64,000 bases of DNA from an uncultured Dyadobacter sp. (GTDB lineage Bacteria; Bacteroidota; Bacteroidia; Cytophagales; Spirosomataceae). Location: NCBI RefSeq assembly GCF_946482605.1, contig NZ_CAMLSE010000039.1, positions 11,790 to 75,789 on the forward strand, read 5' to 3'. This document shows, piece after piece, positions 59,873 to 64,000 of this stretch (the first letter of the stretch is position 1; each line of letters starts with the position of its first letter). The notes beneath the pieces are model-generated. The model was not told the origin of the DNA. It made no database searches and worked only from the letters and a program-made list of their open reading frames with translations. The translations under genes and the position numbers were made by a program.

Positions 59873-62800
59873 ATGCAACCCGAGCAGTACACTCAAGTCG
59901 AAAGATTAAGAACGTTTCTTAAACGCTGCAAATCAACCCATCATGATCACCTCAGCTTGCAATCCTTGTCTGAGCAGGACTCCGGTTGGGACGCTGCGCA
60001 ATTTTGGTCGTTCTTGCTCCATGCCGGAAATATCGTAAAGCCTACAGGGACAACTGATGAATTCCAGCGTTTTAAACTTGACTATGCAAACTCCTCCGGC
60101 GATGACGTTGAAGATAGCTTCCTGTTTGAAAACTTCTGGTTAAGGGAAGTTACTGGCTTTATCAAAATCCCGGCTGGAATCAGGACAGCCGTTGCTATCT
60201 TCGGAGAAATCGAACCGTTTCGACAAGAGCTCGAATTCCTGCTGGAGAAGTTTCCTAAAACCAACTTAGATACTTCAATTTATGCACTATCGGACTTCGA
60301 TGCCGCAAGAAAAGCCTATGAAGAACAATATGGTGTGATTTTACAGGACGAGGGCCTATACTATCGCCGCTGGCTTACGGTCAATGAGGACAAAGTCGAG
60401 CTCGCAAACATAGAAACCTATTTTCGTCAATATGAAAAACACTGGTCAAAATTTCGATTTCTCAAGGCTTATATCGGCAATCTTGAAAGTGTCAGCAATC
60501 AAGTAGTTACAATTTCCACTACTGTAGTCGAGTCCCACTATGAAAAGTTCAGGGCAGCGTACAGTCGAATGCCCACTCTCCAATCATTTATTGAGAACGG
60601 TTACTTGACAAAAACTGTAAACACTTACCTATTCAGCCCAAGGAACATAAAATGTTCTCTTAAAAACAAAGTTGCTGCATCACTTTGGCAACATGTAGCG
60701 GACGACTCTTCGTATGCTTCCGACCGGGAGAGACTACAAGAATGGATGTTAAAAACTATCTATTGGGAAGTTGATACAGATTTACTGGCACAGGTTGACG
60801 AAGCAGACAAACTGCGGTTTCTCGAAATCGCCGACGAAGTAATCAACTCCGAGCATGATCTTGTTGGACTTGAACAGGAGCTCGAAAAGATCTTTCTGGA
60901 CAGGCTATCTTCGAATGGCGTGGTTGTCAAGCCAGAAAAGAACTTTTTTGCACTACGGGATGAAAGCTTATTCGATTTGCTTAGCAGCATGTACCTAATT
61001 GAAGAGAGGCCTAATTCCACCTACTTTCACGATCAAGGGTCTAGAAACACACTTATGACGTTGATCGGGCTTTTAGTTCGACACGATGCAAGTTGTGAGA
61101 AGACCATAAATCTCTTGAAACAAGGCTTAAACAAACCTTTTCTACTTTGGGCCACTACGCGGTGGATTCTACATATCAGACTCGATGCGATACCAAAGTT
61201 ACTGACCGATCCCGAGTTAGTTTCACTATCATTCTTACTAATTGATCAGATAGACTACCCCGATGACGAGAAGGAATATTTGAATTTAGAGGCTTGGAAA
61301 AAGTCAATAGAACTGGCACTTTGGACATTTTCATTTCAGTTTAGAACGGCGGCTGACATTGTTACGAAAGGCCTGTTTGAAATCTTCGGACGGCTGCACT
61401 ACAATAAATACGCTATCCGTAATCAGACCCGCGAGGATATGTATTTGGAACTGCAAAAAGCGAGAAAGCGAAAGGAGGAAACCATTCTGAAGCTTATTGA
61501 AGGAGCTTACCTTGAGCAAAATTCTTACAACCCCGCTGGCAGCCGAACATATTTGCTACCCGTGGTTTTCAATAGCCTCTCAGCCCTAGTCATTAAGCAG
61601 CCAGCTCAAATCGGATATCAAAATGGCCTTATCCAGTTCCCTTTGATGAAATGGGCAGGGTTAACATGGCTACTAAGGGCTTCTACCTACTTTCACTACA
61701 CCGATCAGTTTGATCTGACGCCGCCAGAGCGAAATAATATCGTCGATGCTTTCCTTGATAGTTACCTGGATACTATCAAAACAAAAGAGATCATAAAGAT
61801 CGATTTGAAAACATTCTCCGAAAAGCCCTCGACTCCCTGCTGGGCCGAGAAAATTGAGCGCCTGGTAAATATAGACTGGCTGTATCCTATCTATTTTTTT
61901 CACAAGGCGGGAAAATTGGAGCAATTTCTGGCACCCCCGCTAGAGGTGATCGAAACCGAGGATCTGTATGACGAACGAAACAAATTTACGGCTGATAAGA
62001 TCAGAACCCACATCGGTGTACTGATGCAGATACTTAAAAAACTGGTCTTACCAGAGCTTCCGTATGGGTTTGAAAGCAAGGAAATTGATGCTATCAAAAG
62101 TCGGATCGAGAGCAAGATCACCGATTACATATTGGTTCATACCGTCAATGAGCCCCAAAGCGGAAAGTTAGATATCTTCAATTTCAACAAGGAGATGTCT
62201 TTTAACTCTGGCGGAAAGGAGGCGCTATTGCCCGATATCGCAAGGGCCATTAATTGGTTTTCAAAGAAAGACCTGATAATCAATGCAATTGTCAACACAG
62301 GCGATTTAAACAAAATCCTGACCATTGCAGACTACATTACTTCTGAGGGTGTTCGAAAGCGACTATTAAGTAAGGTCACCAAAATCAATGTCCTAACCTT
62401 TCTAGAAGGCCTTAACTGGATCCCCGAAATACAGAACACTTTGGTTAAAATCTCACGTTACCCCGAACTTGTCGAACAAACCGAGGAGGCGAAAATTTTT
62501 TGGGAACTTCAGGTCGCAGAAAAACGGGAGGACTTTCAATACCAAATGCAGCTTTTTCAAACCGAGCTTCTACTTGCTTATATCAGGAAAAACGAGAACG
62601 AATTAAATTCCATCAAGGTACCCGCCGCCGCGCATCCACAAATCCTGGAGCAACTCAAGCCGGAGGATTATCGGCAGTTTTATCAGGGGCTTATGTTCAT
62701 AGAGGACCGCCCAGAGCGTGGGCACGAAATATTTAATCAACTCTGCAAGAAATTTCCAAACAACCCGCTAATGGCGTTCAACCGCTTGATTGCAAGGTAC

Positions 62801-63871
62801 AACCTTGCGGAGAAGGTTGACAGTTTATCGCAGTTAAATATCGGCATTGCAGAATGGCAGGCCAGTGAAGAAACCATGCCGGCTACCGCGCTGGAATCAA
62901 TCGAACGAGACTTGGTAACAATGAAACTTCACATCTTTTCCAAGCTCAATAAAGACACCGATTTAGACAGTATCTTCGAAAAACTGGACATTGCCGATAA
63001 GATGCAGGCTGACAACCTATCTGTTAAAATCGATAGTTTGATTAAACGCAGGCGCATTGACGAAGCCACAATACTAATTGATTCTGCTGAGGCCTATCAT
63101 AAGTCCGATGACCTATCCGAAATCGAGGTGATTAATCGGTTACGCGATAAGATCAGCGACAAAGACAATCTCGCTCAGCTCCAAATCAACTATTCACGCA
63201 TTTACCAGTGCAGACCATCCAAATTAATCCAGATTTTGCCTGAAAACCTTAACGGAAAAAAGAACCTAAACGAATTCATTGTGCAAGAATTTGTTTATGC
63301 CGCCGATAGAATGCTGGACAAAATTAAGTCAATAGACAAAATCGGGGGCGAGGATAAGTATAATGATCTAATTGAAGTAATACTTAGCTCCCGCATTAGT
63401 ACATTAGGCTGGCAACTCGTAGCGCAGTCCCGAGGCGCGTTTTCTGAAGAATTAGGAATTCAGCCTGGCGAACGTGATTTGACGCTAATTGAACCATCGC
63501 GTAAGATCATGATGGTTTGTGAGGCATTTATCCTAAGAAGTGAGACTGCTGCGAAGGAACACCTTTTAAAGGTGTTCAACTATTATCATCAAAGAAGTAC
63601 GTTTTTGATGCTTGTTTATGATAAAGGGGAGCGTAGCAAAAATTTCTTAAATAACTGGACTAACTATATTAATACAATAATCCGAAATGCTCACTTCGAC
63701 TCCACTTATGCGTTGATCCCACCAGCTAAGGATGTCACATCCGATTTTGGCATCGAAAATTCAGCGATAAAGGTTGGCAAATCTAATCATCAATCAGGCA
63801 CCGAAATATTCCATATTTTCGTTAATATAAATTACCAAATACCGCTTCCCGAGCTCGAAAGTAAATCCTAA
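59873..63871 (+). CDS. 1332-aa protein of unknown function, candidate partner of the caspase-like protease
   Basis: No signal peptide, no membrane helix, no Walker motif and no known domain seen. It is largely helical and charged. Residues about 960-1130 look like helical (TPR-like) repeats (FYQGLMFIEDRPERGHEIFNQLCKKFPNNPLMAFNRLIARYNLAEK). The C-terminal 200 residues look globular (ISTLGWQLVAQSRGAFSEELG; REAFILRSETAAKEHLLKVFNYYHQR-like). It follows the caspase-like gene on the same strand, with only the uncertain 130-aa ORF between. Size and shape suit a scaffold or sensor. Function is unknown and the link to the protease is positional. Confidence 0.75.
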   Translation: MQPEQYTQVERLRTFLKRCKSTHHDHLSLQSLSEQDSGWDAAQFWSFLLHAGNIVKPTGTTDEFQRFKLDYANSSGDDVEDSFLFENFWLREVTGFIKIPAGIRTAVAIFGEIEPFRQELEFLLEKFPKTNLDTSIYALSDFDAARKAYEEQYGVILQDEGLYYRRWLTVNEDKVELANIETYFRQYEKHWSKFRFLKAYIGNLESVSNQVVTISTTVVESHYEKFRAAYSRMPTLQSFIENGYLTKTVNTYLFSPRNIKCSLKNKVAASLWQHVADDSSYASDRERLQEWMLKTIYWEVDTDLLAQVDEADKLRFLEIADEVINSEHDLVGLEQELEKIFLDRLSSNGVVVKPEKNFFALRDESLFDLLSSMYLIEERPNSTYFHDQGSRNTLMTLIGLLVRHDASCEKTINLLKQGLNKPFLLWATTRWILHIRLDAIPKLLTDPELVSLSFLLIDQIDYPDDEKEYLNLEAWKKSIELALWTFSFQFRTAADIVTKGLFEIFGRLHYNKYAIRNQTREDMYLELQKARKRKEETILKLIEGAYLEQNSYNPAGSRTYLLPVVFNSLSALVIKQPAQIGYQNGLIQFPLMKWAGLTWLLRASTYFHYTDQFDLTPPERNNIVDAFLDSYLDTIKTKEIIKIDLKTFSEKPSTPCWAEKIERLVNIDWLYPIYFFHKAGKLEQFLAPPLEVIETEDLYDERNKFTADKIRTHIGVLMQILKKLVLPELPYGFESKEIDAIKSRIESKITDYILVHTVNEPQSGKLDIFNFNKEMSFNSGGKEALLPDIARAINWFSKKDLIINAIVNTGDLNKILTIADYITSEGVRKRLLSKVTKINVLTFLEGLNWIPEIQNTLVKISRYPELVEQTEEAKIFWELQVAEKREDFQYQMQLFQTELLLAYIRKNENELNSIKVPAAAHPQILEQLKPEDYRQFYQGLMFIEDRPERGHEIFNQLCKKFPNNPLMAFNRLIARYNLAEKVDSLSQLNIGIAEWQASEETMPATALESIERDLVTMKLHIFSKLNKDTDLDSIFEKLDIADKMQADNLSVKIDSLIKRRRIDEATILIDSAEAYHKSDDLSEIEVINRLRDKISDKDNLAQLQINYSRIYQCRPSKLIQILPENLNGKKNLNEFIVQEFVYAADRMLDKIKSIDKIGGEDKYNDLIEVILSSRISTLGWQLVAQSRGAFSEELGIQPGERDLTLIEPSRKIMMVCEAFILRSETAAKEHLLKVFNYYHQRSTFLMLVYDKGERSKNFLNNWTNYINTIIRNAHFDSTYALIPPAKDVTSDFGIENSAIKVGKSNHQSGTEIFHIFVNINYQIPLPELESKS

Positions 63872-64000
63872 ATACCTACCCCGAAATTTCACAAGCATTC
63901 TATGTCTATTACGGCGATATGGGGGCAGGCCTTTCGTAGCATATAGGGTTCTTCTTCACTTTTGATGATAAAACGTAATTATTAAATACACAATTATTTG

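Noticed and set aside
59518..59892. 124-aa minus-strand frame opposite the uncertain 130-aa ORF
   Set aside because: It runs against the operon direction and overlaps the start of the giant gene. Its middle part looks protein-like, so it stays possible but unsupported.
1..64000. CRISPR array
   Set aside because: No run of regularly spaced direct repeats of 24-40 bp was seen. The 3489-3666 hexamer array is far too short in unit length.
1..64000. Insertion sequence with transposase
   Set aside because: No transposase motif was found in any frame. Mobile DNA here is of the integrase type.

Overview
The window looks like a chromosomal segment of a Bacteroidota bacterium, most likely Cytophagales (Spirosomataceae / Dyadobacter-like). 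This is inferred from the gene families: a T9SS C-terminal sorting domain, DUF4835 next to coaBC, an omega subunit of the Bacteroidota type, OstA-like and LptC lipopolysaccharide-export genes, a Rho factor with a long acidic insertion, a TonB-dependent receptor with a carboxypeptidase-like N-domain, and TAnnTTTG-type -7 promoter boxes. Genus placement is a guess; the phylum is secure.

Region 1 (1-7742) is the right-hand part of an integrative mobilizable element. From the edge inwards it carries a truncated response regulator, a membrane mobilization accessory protein, a MOBP-type relaxase, MobC, a CHC2/TOPRIM primase, an SF3-type primase-helicase, an excisionase-like HTH protein, an unknown 355-aa protein and a tyrosine integrase, all on the minus strand. 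It ends inside a tRNA-Ala(GGC) gene: only the 3' half of the tRNA (7701-7742) is left at this end, cut at the anticodon loop. An inverted-repeat cluster upstream of mobC is a candidate oriT. A phased array of ten GCATCA/TGATGC hexamers plus an AT-rich tract, between primase and helicase, is a candidate replication origin.

Region 2 (7750-50068) is core chromosome. It holds a GH36-like glycosidase; the oxidative pentose phosphate operon gnd-zwf-pgl; an SPFH protein; a GntR/YtrA-regulated ABC transporter operon with an unannotated 34-aa membrane peptide; a molybdenum-cofactor maturation set (cysteine desulfurase, XdhC, MocA-like); and a DabA/DabB-like pair whose DabA appears to lack the zinc-site segment. 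Then come a peroxiredoxin, a TonB receptor, htpG, rho, coaX, an outer-membrane protein, lptC, a cytochrome c/SCO1 set, recN, a small Sm-like protein, DUF4835, coaBC, rpoZ, bamD, a T9SS cargo protein, an OstA-like protein, tilS and tRNA-Ser(UGA).

Region 3 (50070-64000) is an accessory island starting behind tRNA-Ser. It has a tyrosine integrase followed by a degenerate tRNA-Leu-like 3' fragment with its terminator; a two-gene Gabija-like defence system (OLD ATPase-TOPRIM nuclease plus UvrD-like helicase); decayed helicase and integrase remnants; and a same-strand cluster of a secreted protein, a caspase-like (clan CD, His57/Cys95) protease, an uncertain 130-aa ORF and a 1332-aa protein with no recognisable domain. 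The protease/giant-protein pair is the best candidate for an undescribed defence or cell-death module. The right end of the island lies outside the window.
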